NCBI GenBank assembly: GCA_002395865.1
Contig: DGVE01000062.1
Coordinates: forward strand, 1 to 5,374
Source of the DNA: Lachnospiraceae bacterium UBA4292
Lineage (GTDB): Bacteria > Bacillota > Clostridia > Lachnospirales > Lachnospiraceae
Reading direction: 5' to 3'
Length of the DNA: 5,374 nucleotides
The notes below the pieces were generated by a model. The model had not been told where the DNA came from, made no database searches, and saw nothing but the letters and a program-made list of their open reading frames with translations. The translations under genes and the position numbers were made by a program. Positions 1 through 5,374 of this stretch are shown here, piece after piece (position 1 is the stretch's first letter; every line of letters begins with the position of its first letter).

Positions 1-283
1 CCGTGGCGGGCATGTAGAGCATCGTGCACATATCCCTCTCCTCGCTCACCAACGGCTGAATATCCGTATCCTCCATATAGTGCCAGAAGATCCCGCGTCT
101 TATGCGGACCTGCACCTGCGGCCTGTCCTGTATCGCGGAGAGCACCGCGGACTGAAGGATCTCCGGGTCTATCTTCTCTTTCAGCGTGCAGCTGACCCTC
201 AGAGTCCTCGGGTCGCGCTTGGTCACCGAAGCCAGAAATACCTTCGCCACATTATCGACTTTATACCAGTTTTCACTTCCCAT
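1..283 (-). CDS. Condensation / alcohol-acetyltransferase-like protein, N-terminal part (cut by window edge)
   Basis: Only the first 94 residues are visible; the reading frame is open to the window edge. The ATG (283-281) overlaps the hydrolase stop codon as TAATG, and an AGAGG ribosome binding site (293-289) sits 5 nt upstream, so this start is well supported and translation is probably coupled. The N-terminus has W6-Y7-K8, followed by a basic segment TKRDPRTLRVSCTL (residues 21-34) and an RRGIFWHY stretch (62-69). From memory, this pattern resembles the first beta-strand and helix of clostridial proteins annotated as alcohol acetyltransferase or condensation-domain proteins, which belong to the chloramphenicol-acetyltransferase-like acyltransferase fold. 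The catalytic HxxxD motif of that fold would lie beyond the edge, so activity cannot be judged. No signal peptide is visible. The esterase neighbour suggests a shared acyl-ester substrate; that is inference. Confidence 0.6.
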   Translation of the reverse strand, partial: MGSENWYKVDNVAKVFLASVTKRDPRTLRVSCTLKEKIDPEILQSAVLSAIQDRPQVQVRIRRGIFWHYMEDTDIQPLVSEERDMCTMLYMPAT

Positions 284-1224
284 TATTGCCTCTGATCCGC
301 GTCTGCCGCAAGGTATTCGCCCAGTCTCTTCATTGCCCTTGCTGCAATGGGTATGGGCATCTGCGCATATACATGCCAGCCTTCTTCCTCTATATCAAGC
401 GCGGCCTGACCGCCGCACTCCTCTATCCTGTCTGCAAGTCTTACACTGTCATCCAGAAGTATCTCGTTCCTTCCCGCCATGATAAAAATCGGCGGCAGCC
501 CCGACAGATCACCGAACAGCGGACTGAAACGTGCGTCATCCGCCTCGCCCGCATCCGCTATATAAGCCTTCGCGGCGCCTTCCACATAAGCCTTAGTAAG
601 TATCGGGTCACTCTTTTCGTAGATCTCGTATGACGGTGCCGTGGCAGTCATATCGGTCCACGGGCTGAACAGAAGAAGCCTTCCCGGCAGTTCCATCCCC
701 TCCGCCTTCATCTTCTGCGCCATGCAAAGAGCCATATTTCCTCCCGCCGAATCGCCTGCTATCAGTATATCTTGAGGCAGAAAGCCTTTATCCAACAGAT
801 ACTTCCACAGGGCCTCACTGTCCTCGAGCGCCGCTGGGTAGGGTTTCTCCGGAGCCAGTCTGTACGCAAACGAATATGTCCTGTAACCGGTCGCCAGTGC
901 AAGCTTTACGCCAAGCACTCTCGCATACGATATACCGCCCGTTATATATCCGCCGCCGTGGATATATAAAACAGCGTGATTGTCATTCTCCGCGCCTGCC
1001 GGACATATCTCCTCGCACGCCATTTCCCCTATCGAAAACGGATGTATCTCCACATTTCCCCTCGGCACGGCAAGCTTCGCCGTCCTCTCCATGGATGCCC
1101 TGTGGCGCTTAAGCGATGCCTCGTCCATGGATCGCTCCGAGAGTGATGTCACCATTTTCAAGGCTTTCAACAGCGGATCCTTTATTTTTTTTACAGGCTG
1201 TTCATTGTCTTTCTTCCAAGCCAT
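283..1224 (-). CDS. Alpha/beta hydrolase, HSL (GDSAG) esterase/lipase family
   Basis: A 313-residue protein of usual length for hormone-sensitive-lipase-type carboxylesterases, which hydrolyse short acyl esters. Visible motifs in order are the oxyanion-hole HGGG (89-92), YRLAPE (121-126), the nucleophile elbow GDSAGG with Ser159, SPWTDMT (187-193), and the C-terminal GWHVY with catalytic His284. The position of the usual acidic DPL motif reads EILLDD (254-259), so Glu254, or a nearby Asp258/Asp259, would be the acid. No signal peptide or membrane segment is seen, so it is probably cytoplasmic. The ATG at 1224 is chosen because GGGGA (1236-1232) lies 7 nt upstream; an in-frame extension to 1338 would run through the promoter and the terminator of the preceding gene and is rejected. 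It is the first gene of a two-gene unit and overlaps the acyltransferase start by one base. The natural substrate cannot be read from the sequence. Confidence 0.93.
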   Translation of the reverse strand: MAWKKDNEQPVKKIKDPLLKALKMVTSLSERSMDEASLKRHRASMERTAKLAVPRGNVEIHPFSIGEMACEEICPAGAENDNHAVLYIHGGGYITGGISYARVLGVKLALATGYRTYSFAYRLAPEKPYPAALEDSEALWKYLLDKGFLPQDILIAGDSAGGNMALCMAQKMKAEGMELPGRLLLFSPWTDMTATAPSYEIYEKSDPILTKAYVEGAAKAYIADAGEADDARFSPLFGDLSGLPPIFIMAGRNEILLDDSVRLADRIEECGGQAALDIEEEGWHVYAQMPIPIAARAMKRLGEYLAADADQRQ

Positions 1225-1262
1225 TCTTTTTCCCCGGTGTATATCGCAAATAATCTGGAAAC

Positions 1263-1271
1263 AGTATAGCA
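1263..1271 (-). promoter_or_regulatory. Predicted extended -10 promoter of the hydrolase/acyltransferase unit
   Basis: On the minus strand the sequence reads TGC-TATACT, an extended -10 element (TGn followed by 5 of 6 matches to TATAAT). The -35 region 17 bp upstream (about 1286-1291, ATGGTA) is poor, as extended -10 promoters tolerate. The predicted start is near 1256, giving a leader of about 32 nt before the ATG at 1224. The promoter lies just beyond the terminator of the preceding gene, which supports an independent transcription unit. Not verified experimentally. Confidence 0.6.
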
Positions 1272-1321
1272 CATATTTTGCGAAATACCATATATATTTT
1301 TGTGGGCTTCTCACCGCGCAT

Positions 1322-1361
1322 AAAAAAGACCGCCTCATCTCTTTCGGGACGAAGCGGTCTT
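1322..1361 (-). terminator. Rho-independent terminator after the SDR/Dabb unit
   Basis: In the minus-strand transcript an 8-bp stem (AAGACCGC paired with GCGGTCTT, 1354-1361 with 1326-1333) is followed directly by a U tract (1322-1327). The 20-nt interior can pair further (1335-1341 with 1346-1352, one A-C mismatch and one G-U pair) around a TTTC loop, making a long hairpin. It starts about 22 nt after the Dabb stop codon and precedes the hydrolase promoter. No matching T tract exists in the plus direction, so it is probably one-directional. Confidence 0.9.
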
Positions 1362-1383
1362 AAATGACTGTGTATTCTGTGCA

Positions 1384-1686
1384 TCAGATCTCGAAATCCA
1401 TGCATACTCTTGCCTTTGTATAAGGGCGCACTCTGCCGTCTGCGACAGCCACATGCGCGGGGTGCACGGCATATTCCTTAAGGCTCGCCTCATCCTCAAA
1501 TGTCGAATCGAGCATCACTTCGGCATTGGATGAAGCCAGACACTCTGTCTGCACATGGATATCAACAAGTCCGGGTATCTGTCCCTTAAGGCCCTCGAGG
1601 CCCTCCTTGATGCCTGTCTTTACTTCCTTCTTCTGCTCTGCGCTCAGCTCATCCTTAAGCTGCCAGAGAATGATATGCTTTACCAT
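1384..1686 (-). CDS. Dabb (stress-responsive A/B barrel) domain protein
   Basis: A 100-residue protein that is essentially one Dabb domain, a dimeric ferredoxin-like alpha/beta barrel fold of about 95-100 residues. The N-terminus MVKHIILWQLKD has the family hallmark first strand with a conserved His, and the C-terminal half shows the typical pattern of a DSTFEDEASLKEY segment, then HPAHVAVADGRVRP and a final strand ending CMDFEI. Bacterial members are mostly uncharacterised; known relatives include plant stress proteins and polyketide cyclases, so no reaction is assigned. The ATG at 1686 is chosen because AGGGGG lies 5 nt upstream; a longer in-frame reading to 1749 would run back into the dehydrogenase gene. 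It begins 25 nt after the dehydrogenase stop with no promoter seen between, so the two are very probably co-transcribed, ending at the terminator at 1322-1361. Confidence 0.9.
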   Translation of the reverse strand: MVKHIILWQLKDELSAEQKKEVKTGIKEGLEGLKGQIPGLVDIHVQTECLASSNAEVMLDSTFEDEASLKEYAVHPAHVAVADGRVRPYTKARVCMDFEI

Positions 1687-1711
1687 TGTTACCCCCTGAT
1701 CTGCGTAATAT

Positions 1712-2488
1712 TTACATTGAAGTATAACCACCGTCCACCGGAAGAACAACTCCGTTCACATAAGCTGACATGGGTGATGAGAGGAAAAGAGCTGCCGTAT
1801 CGAGCTCACCCTCGTTGCCATATCTTCCCTCAGGGATCATCGTCTTCGCATAGTTCTGGAAGAACTCGGAATTAAGTACATCCTCTGTGAGAGGTGTGTA
1901 GAAATATCCGGGGCAGATGCAGTTTACCGTAATGCCCTTGTCGCCCCACTCTGCCGCGAGAGCTCTGGTGAGGTTCACAACGCCTCCCTTTGCTGCGTGG
2001 TAGGGAGAAGCGGGAGCGATCTTGTTGCCCACAAGACCGTACATGGAAGCGATATTGATCACTCTCCCGTACTTTGCAGGTATCATGGCCTTCTTCGCAG
2101 CTGCCCTTGCGACCTTGAATGTGCCGAACAAATCGACCTTCATCTCCTGCTCAAACTGCTCATCGGTTATGTCCTCGGCGGGTGCAACTGCGCCTGTACC
2201 CGCGTTATTGATAACGATATCGATGCGTCCGAAATCCTTAAGTATCTCATCCACCACCGCATCGACCCTTGCGGTATCGGTGATATCACAGGCATAGCCC
2301 TTCGCCTTTACGCCGTATGTGGCGGTGATATCCCTGCAGACCTCATCAAGCAGGTTCTGACGTCTTGCAAGTGCGCAGATCGTAGCGCCGTTGTTGGCCA
2401 GAGCCTTCGCCATCTGTACTCCGAGTCCTGTGGAACAGCCCGTAACTATAGCCACCTGTCCGGTAAGATCAAAATAATTCTTCATCAT
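1712..2488 (-). CDS. Short-chain dehydrogenase/reductase (classical SDR)
   Basis: A 258-residue NAD(P)-dependent oxidoreductase of classical SDR length with an intact Rossmann fold. Visible are the cofactor motif TGCSTGLG (16-23), Arg42-Arg43 after the second strand (often linked to NADP preference), Asp68 in CDIT, NNAG (94-97), catalytic Ser148, Tyr163 and Lys167 (YHAAK), and the PG motif (193-194). The C-terminal LPVDGGYTSM is typical of the family. Overall it recalls gluconate 5-dehydrogenase/3-oxoacyl reductase-like SDRs, but the substrate is not determinable. Two adjacent ATGs occur (2488 and 2485); the first is chosen because AGGAGG (2502-2497) lies 8 nt upstream. The gene has its own strong promoter, a palindrome at the predicted start site, and an inverted repeat covering the ribosome binding site, so it is likely regulated. 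The Dabb gene follows by 25 nt. Confidence 0.95.
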   Translation of the reverse strand: MMKNYFDLTGQVAIVTGCSTGLGVQMAKALANNGATICALARRQNLLDEVCRDITATYGVKAKGYACDITDTARVDAVVDEILKDFGRIDIVINNAGTGAVAPAEDITDEQFEQEMKVDLFGTFKVARAAAKKAMIPAKYGRVINIASMYGLVGNKIAPASPYHAAKGGVVNLTRALAAEWGDKGITVNCICPGYFYTPLTEDVLNSEFFQNYAKTMIPEGRYGNEGELDTAALFLSSPMSAYVNGVVLPVDGGYTSM

Positions 2489-2534
2489 GTTTACAACCTC
2501 CTGTGTTCGCGTATCTATGTCCGACGCAGAAAAA

Positions 2535-2548
2535 GTTAAAATTTTAAC
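2535..2548. promoter_or_regulatory. Perfect 14-bp palindrome, candidate operator
   Basis: GTTAAAATTTTAAC is a perfect dyad starting about 7 nt downstream of the -10, so it covers roughly +1 to +14 of the predicted transcript. This is a classic position for a repressor to block initiation. The binding protein is unknown, and no regulator gene lies in the window. The A/T-rich core means some chance contribution is possible. Confidence 0.5.
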
Positions 2549-2554
2549 AATCTC

Positions 2555-2583
2555 ATTGTACCACACAGGAGGCAAAATGTAAA
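2555..2583 (-). promoter_or_regulatory. Strong sigma-A-type promoter of the SDR/Dabb unit
   Basis: On the minus strand, -35 TTTACA (2583-2578; 5 of 6 to TTGACA) and -10 TACAAT (2560-2555; 5 of 6 to TATAAT) are separated by exactly 17 bp. A run of A/T bases (about 2588-2613) lies where an UP element would be, upstream of the -35. The predicted start is near 2548, giving a leader of about 60 nt. Its -35 and spacer also form one arm of an inverted repeat with the downstream ribosome binding site. Confidence 0.85.
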
Positions 2584-2644
2584 CACCTTAATAATATTAT
2601 TATTATAAATAATTGTCTTTTGTGAACCCAGACACTCTAACACT

Positions 2645-3514
2645 TTACCACGATATAACTTCGTTTCCGTCCTCTGTCACGAGCACCTGTATCTCCCACT
2701 GAGCCGAGGGGCTCTTGTCCTTCGTCGTAACTCTCCATCCGTCGGCGGCATTCGTGTTGATGGCGGCCTTGCCCATGTTGATCATAGGCTCGATGGTGAA
2801 CATCATGCCGGGCACGAGAAGCATCTGTGTCCCCGGGCTTCCATAGTATCCGACCCACGGATCCTCGTGGAAATCCACACCGACGCCGTGTCCTCCTATC
2901 TCCTTGACCACGCTGTAGCCGTTCGCTCTCGCGTGGCGGTTCACTGCATCGGCCATATTTCCGAGGAACGACCAGGGTCTTACCTCCTTAAGGCCCAGCT
3001 CCATAGCCTCCTTGGTGACCTGCACCAGTCTTTTCTTTTCGGGGCTCACATCGCCTATCAGAAACATCCTCGAGGAGTCCGCGTAGAAGCCGTTCACTAT
3101 CGTGGTGCAGTCGACATTTATTATGTCGCCGCTCTTTAATATCTCCTTCGGGCTCGGTATACCGTGGCAGACCACCTCATTCAAAGAGGTGCAGACCGAC
3201 TTTGGGTAGCCCTCGTAGCCCAGGGGGGCGCAGATACCGCCCAGCTCCTTAGTCTTTGATGCCACGAGATCGTCTATATCCTGAGTGCTCATGCCCTCTC
3301 GGATGTTTTCCGCCACATAGTCGAGCACGGCTACATTTACCTTAGCCGCCTCCCTGATGCCCTCGATCTGCGCGGGGGTCTTTATCATGGAGTGGTTCGG
3401 GACTACATGCCCCATTGCAGCGTATTTTTTTATTCTCTCGTCGAGTGCTTCGTGGCAGGTCTTGTATTTTCTGCCGCTACCGCACCAGCAAGGGTCGTTT
3501 CTACCAATTTTCAT
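2645..3514 (-). CDS. map: Methionine aminopeptidase type I with N-terminal SEC-C zinc motif
   Basis: Removes the initiator methionine from nascent proteins using two metal ions. The 289 residues comprise an N-terminal SEC-C motif (C9-x-C11-x8-C20-H21 within RNDPCWCGSG) followed by a complete type I catalytic domain. Catalytic His117 (VCHGIP) and the five metal ligands Asp135, Asp146, His209 (GGHGVG), Glu242 (TIEPM) and Glu274 (SAQWE) are all present, as is His216 in FHEDP. After Glu274 the sequence reads IQ where E. coli has HT. SEC-C zinc motifs are known from the SecA tail and are thought to mediate protein or ribosome contacts. The ATG at 3514 is preferred; an in-frame TTG at 3520 adds two residues and is closer to the weak AAAGG site (3537-3533), so the start is uncertain. 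The gene begins 12 nt after the Nudix stop, indicating one operon. Confidence 0.95.
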   Translation of the reverse strand: MKIGRNDPCWCGSGRKYKTCHEALDERIKKYAAMGHVVPNHSMIKTPAQIEGIREAAKVNVAVLDYVAENIREGMSTQDIDDLVASKTKELGGICAPLGYEGYPKSVCTSLNEVVCHGIPSPKEILKSGDIINVDCTTIVNGFYADSSRMFLIGDVSPEKKRLVQVTKEAMELGLKEVRPWSFLGNMADAVNRHARANGYSVVKEIGGHGVGVDFHEDPWVGYYGSPGTQMLLVPGMMFTIEPMINMGKAAINTNAADGWRVTTKDKSPSAQWEIQVLVTEDGNEVISW

Positions 3515-3526
3515 TGCCAATTTTGA

Positions 3527-4096
3527 TCAATACCTTTCATCGCATACCGGTCCGCTGACACTGAAGGCGTAGGCAACCGCCTGCGCTCTCGACGAAAAAT
3601 CCTCCGTCTCAAGAAGTCCTTCGACCTCCTGTCTCGTGTAAAATGCAGCCCTGATGCTCTCATTTTCGGAGGTGTGGTCGGAAAATTCCCCTTCCGCCTC
3701 CACATAGGCGATCCTGTTTCTTATATCGGACAATGCGACCGCCGCGAATGACGGCCGCAGTATCCTTATAAATCTTCTCACCTTAAGCCCCGTCTCCTCG
3801 TAGAGCTCGCGTCTTATGCAGTCCTCTATGGTCTCGCCCGGCTCTATCATGCCGGCGCAGAGGTTGTATACCTCCCGGTTCACACCCATGCGGAATTCCT
3901 TCAGAAGGAGCAGCTTTCCCTCGTGGAATGCCACGATGCTCACGCCGCTCACACTGCCCCCGAGCTCCTCGGGACCTTTTAGATCACGGTGGCTCACGAT
4001 CTCGAACTTCTTCTCGCGTCCGGCCTTGTTTTCATAGGTCAACTCGTAGTTCTTCAGAAAGCCGTCGCGGACCTTTTCCATTTTGATCAGTCTCAT
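3527..4096 (-). CDS. Nudix hydrolase, ADP-ribose-pyrophosphatase-like
   Basis: A 189-residue Nudix protein, predicted to cleave nucleoside diphosphates linked to another group, such as ADP-ribose. The Nudix box is a perfect match to GX5EX7REUXEEXGU: Gly82, Glu88, Arg96-Glu97, Glu100-Glu101, Gly103, Leu104. Glu97, Glu100 and Glu101 should bind the catalytic metal. A strand before the box (KEFRMGVNREVYNLCAG, 66-82) and the segment FAAVALSD (117-124) fit the ADP-ribose-pyrophosphatase branch, but substrate cannot be fixed from sequence. It lies 13 nt after the valS stop and 12 nt before the aminopeptidase, so it is likely co-transcribed with both. The start is uncertain: the ATG at 4096 has no clear ribosome binding site, an ATG at 4081 would shorten it by five residues, and a TTG at 4126 would overlap valS. 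Confidence 0.9.
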   Translation of the reverse strand: MRLIKMEKVRDGFLKNYELTYENKAGREKKFEIVSHRDLKGPEELGGSVSGVSIVAFHEGKLLLLKEFRMGVNREVYNLCAGMIEPGETIEDCIRRELYEETGLKVRRFIRILRPSFAAVALSDIRNRIAYVEAEGEFSDHTSENESIRAAFYTRQEVEGLLETEDFSSRAQAVAYAFSVSGPVCDERY

Positions 4097-4109
4097 GATT
4101 TTGCGGGGA

Positions 4110-5374
4110 CTATGACAGCGCCGCAAGCCTATCCTCGACCTGCGCCATCATCTGCTCGTAGCCTGCGAGCTTGGCCCTCTCCTCCTCGACCTTCTTCTCG
4201 GGAGCCCTGCTTATAAACTTCTCGTTCGAGAGCATGCCGCGTGATCTTGCAAGCTCCCCGGCAAGGCGCTCCTTCTCGGCCAGAAGCCTGGTCCTCTCCT
4301 TCTCGATATCCACGAGATCCTCGAGGGGAAGATAGATGGAAGCCTGAGGGATAACAGCGGATACCGCATTGTCCGCGATACCGTCCTTATCGGACTGAAT
4401 ATATACCTCTGAAGCGGATGCAAGCGTGGCGAAGAATACTTTGTTGTGTTCAAATATACCGCGAACGTGCTCATCTGCGCTCACTACGTAGACTGCAGCC
4501 TTCCTCGAGGGTGGAACGTTCATGGATGTGCGGACAGCTCTTATATTTCTGACCGCCTCCTTTATCATCTCCACTGCCTCCTCCTCTTCGGGGAAGGAGA
4601 GCTCATCCGAGTAAACGGGCCAGGGGCTCACCATGATGGTGGGCTCATCGTCCTGAAGATTGCAGAATATCTCCTCTGTGACGAACGGAATGAACGGGTG
4701 AAGCAGCTTGAGCGAATCGATGAGCACCTTCTTGAGCGTCCACACAGCCGCTGCCCTGGTGGGATCCTCCTCGTTCCAGAGCCTGGGCTTTACCATCTCT
4801 ATGTACCAGTCGCAGAACTCGCTCCACACGAAATCGGTCACATTGCCGAGGGCAATACCCATCTCATACTTCTCCATGAGGTCGGTGACCTCCTTCACGA
4901 GAGTGTTGCATCTGGACAGTATCCACTTATCCGCCATGGTAAGGTTTTCGGGTCTCTCCTTAGGAGCGTCTCCCTTCTCCATGTTCATAAGGATGAAGCG
5001 GGAAGCGTTCCATATCTTGTTGGCGAAGTTTCTCGAAGCCTCCACCCTCGACCAGTAGAAGCGCATGTCGTTGCCGGGCGCGTTTCCTGTCATCAGAGTC
5101 ATTCGGAGTGCATCAGCTCCGTACTTGTCGATGACATCGAGGGGATCGATACCGTTTCCGAGGGACTTGCTCATCTTGCGTCCCTGGTCGTCGCGCACGA
5201 GTCCGTGGAAGAGAACTGTCTTAAACGGTCTCCTTCCTGTCTGCTCGTATGCGGAGAATACCATCCTGATGACCCAGAAGAAAATGATATCGTAGCCAGT
5301 TACAAGCACATCGGTCGGATAGAAATACTCGAATTCCTTAGTCTTCTCAGGCCAGCCGAGCGTGGAGAACGGCC
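4110..5374 (-). CDS. valS: Valyl-tRNA synthetase, C-terminal part (5' end outside window)
   Basis: Charges tRNA-Val with valine in the cytoplasm. The last 420 residues are visible, close to half of a normal bacterial ValRS; the frame is open to the window edge, so the gene is truncated only by the window. The first visible residues PFSTLGWPEKT and the following YFYPTDVLVTGYDIIFFWV are diagnostic of ValRS. The class I signature KMSKS is intact at visible residues 66-70, followed by LGNGIDPLDVI and GADALR. Next come the helical anticodon-binding domain (ADKWILSRCN, then FVWSEFCDWYIEMVKPRLW) and the C-terminal charged coiled-coil arm (about the last 70 residues, starting DIEKERTRL and containing NEKFISRAPEKKVEEE) that contacts tRNA. 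It ends with TAG and heads a tight cluster with the Nudix and aminopeptidase genes. Its promoter and any T-box leader would be outside the window. Confidence 0.97.
   Translation of the reverse strand, partial: PFSTLGWPEKTKEFEYFYPTDVLVTGYDIIFFWVIRMVFSAYEQTGRRPFKTVLFHGLVRDDQGRKMSKSLGNGIDPLDVIDKYGADALRMTLMTGNAPGNDMRFYWSRVEASRNFANKIWNASRFILMNMEKGDAPKERPENLTMADKWILSRCNTLVKEVTDLMEKYEMGIALGNVTDFVWSEFCDWYIEMVKPRLWNEEDPTRAAAVWTLKKVLIDSLKLLHPFIPFVTEEIFCNLQDDEPTIMVSPWPVYSDELSFPEEEEAVEMIKEAVRNIRAVRTSMNVPPSRKAAVYVVSADEHVRGIFEHNKVFFATLASASEVYIQSDKDGIADNAVSAVIPQASIYLPLEDLVDIEKERTRLLAEKERLAGELARSRGMLSNEKFISRAPEKKVEEERAKLAGYEQMMAQVEDRLAALS

Larger units (their letters stand above)
2488..2585. repeat. Interrupted inverted repeat linking the promoter and the SDR ribosome binding site
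   Basis: Plus-strand 2497-2506 (CCTCCTGTGT) is the exact reverse complement of 2563-2572 (ACACAGGAGG), and 2488-2495 (TGTTTACA) is the exact reverse complement of 2578-2585 (TGTAAACA). The two paired blocks are separated by 1 nt on one arm and 5 nt on the other, and 56 nt lie between the arms. One arm contains the SDR AGGAGG and the A of its start codon; the other contains the -35 and part of the promoter spacer. The match is directly visible; its function is inferred. Confidence 0.75.

Noticed and set aside
1225..1338. In-frame 38-residue N-terminal extension of the alpha/beta hydrolase
   Set aside because: It would be translated from inside the upstream terminator hairpin and across the hydrolase promoter. 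The ATG at 1224 has a well-placed GGGGA and gives the usual family length.
80..1363. Plus-strand open frames opposite the hydrolase and acyltransferase
   Set aside because: They are antisense shadows of well-supported minus-strand genes, with no family motifs and low-complexity Ser/Arg/Leu-rich translations.
1997..2539. A 180-codon plus-strand open frame opposite the SDR gene
   Set aside because: It is antisense to an SDR with all catalytic motifs intact; its Cys/His/Leu-rich translation resembles no family and it runs into the promoter region.
2531..2548. The A/T palindrome followed by a short T run as an attenuator or terminator
   Set aside because: The stem would be only about five A/T-rich pairs with a tiny loop at the very 5' end of the transcript, too weak to terminate.
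2488..2585. Invertible promoter (phase-variable switch) flanked by inverted repeats
   Set aside because: The segment between arms is only 56 nt, the arms are unequal (1 versus 5 nt interruption) and overlap the -35 and ribosome binding site themselves. No recombinase gene is in the window. Long reads showing both orientations would reopen this.
2605..2644. Terminator after the methionine aminopeptidase gene
   Set aside because: Only a 5-bp stem (TGTCT with AGACA, 11-nt loop) followed by mixed A/T bases is visible; it lacks a GC-rich stem and a true U tract.

Overview
The window looks like chromosomal DNA from a Firmicute of class Clostridia, most likely Lachnospiraceae-like. This is inferred from the gene families (a SEC-C-tagged methionine aminopeptidase, a Nudix hydrolase behind valS, an esterase next to an alcohol-acetyltransferase-like protein), the strong AGGAGG ribosome binding site, the near-consensus sigma-A promoter and the frequent ATA isoleucine codons. 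No species can be named. Every supported gene lies on the minus strand, so transcription runs from high to low coordinates. I see no mobile element, CRISPR array, tRNA or rRNA, and no gene-free stretch above 300 bases.

There are three transcription blocks. Block 1 (5374 to 2645) is a tight housekeeping cluster: the 3' part of valS (valyl-tRNA synthetase), a Nudix hydrolase and a type I methionine aminopeptidase with an N-terminal SEC-C zinc motif, separated by only about 12-13 nt. No convincing intrinsic terminator follows it. Block 2 (2585 to 1322) starts at a strong promoter with a 17-bp spacer and encodes a short-chain dehydrogenase/reductase and a small Dabb-family protein, ending at a clear rho-independent terminator. 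Block 3 (1271 to the left edge) starts at an extended -10 promoter just past that terminator and encodes an HSL-family alpha/beta hydrolase whose stop codon overlaps (TAATG) the start of a condensation/alcohol-acetyltransferase-like protein that is cut by the window edge.

Most of the window is ordinary. The most interesting signal is in the 156-nt gap before the dehydrogenase. An interrupted 18-bp inverted repeat pairs the promoter's -35/spacer region with the ribosome binding site of the dehydrogenase. RNA started at the local promoter lacks the upstream arm, but read-through RNA from block 1 would contain both arms and could fold to hide the ribosome binding site. A perfect 14-bp palindrome sits at the predicted transcription start and looks like an operator. 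The coupled esterase/acyltransferase pair is the best candidate for an uncharacterised biochemical system.
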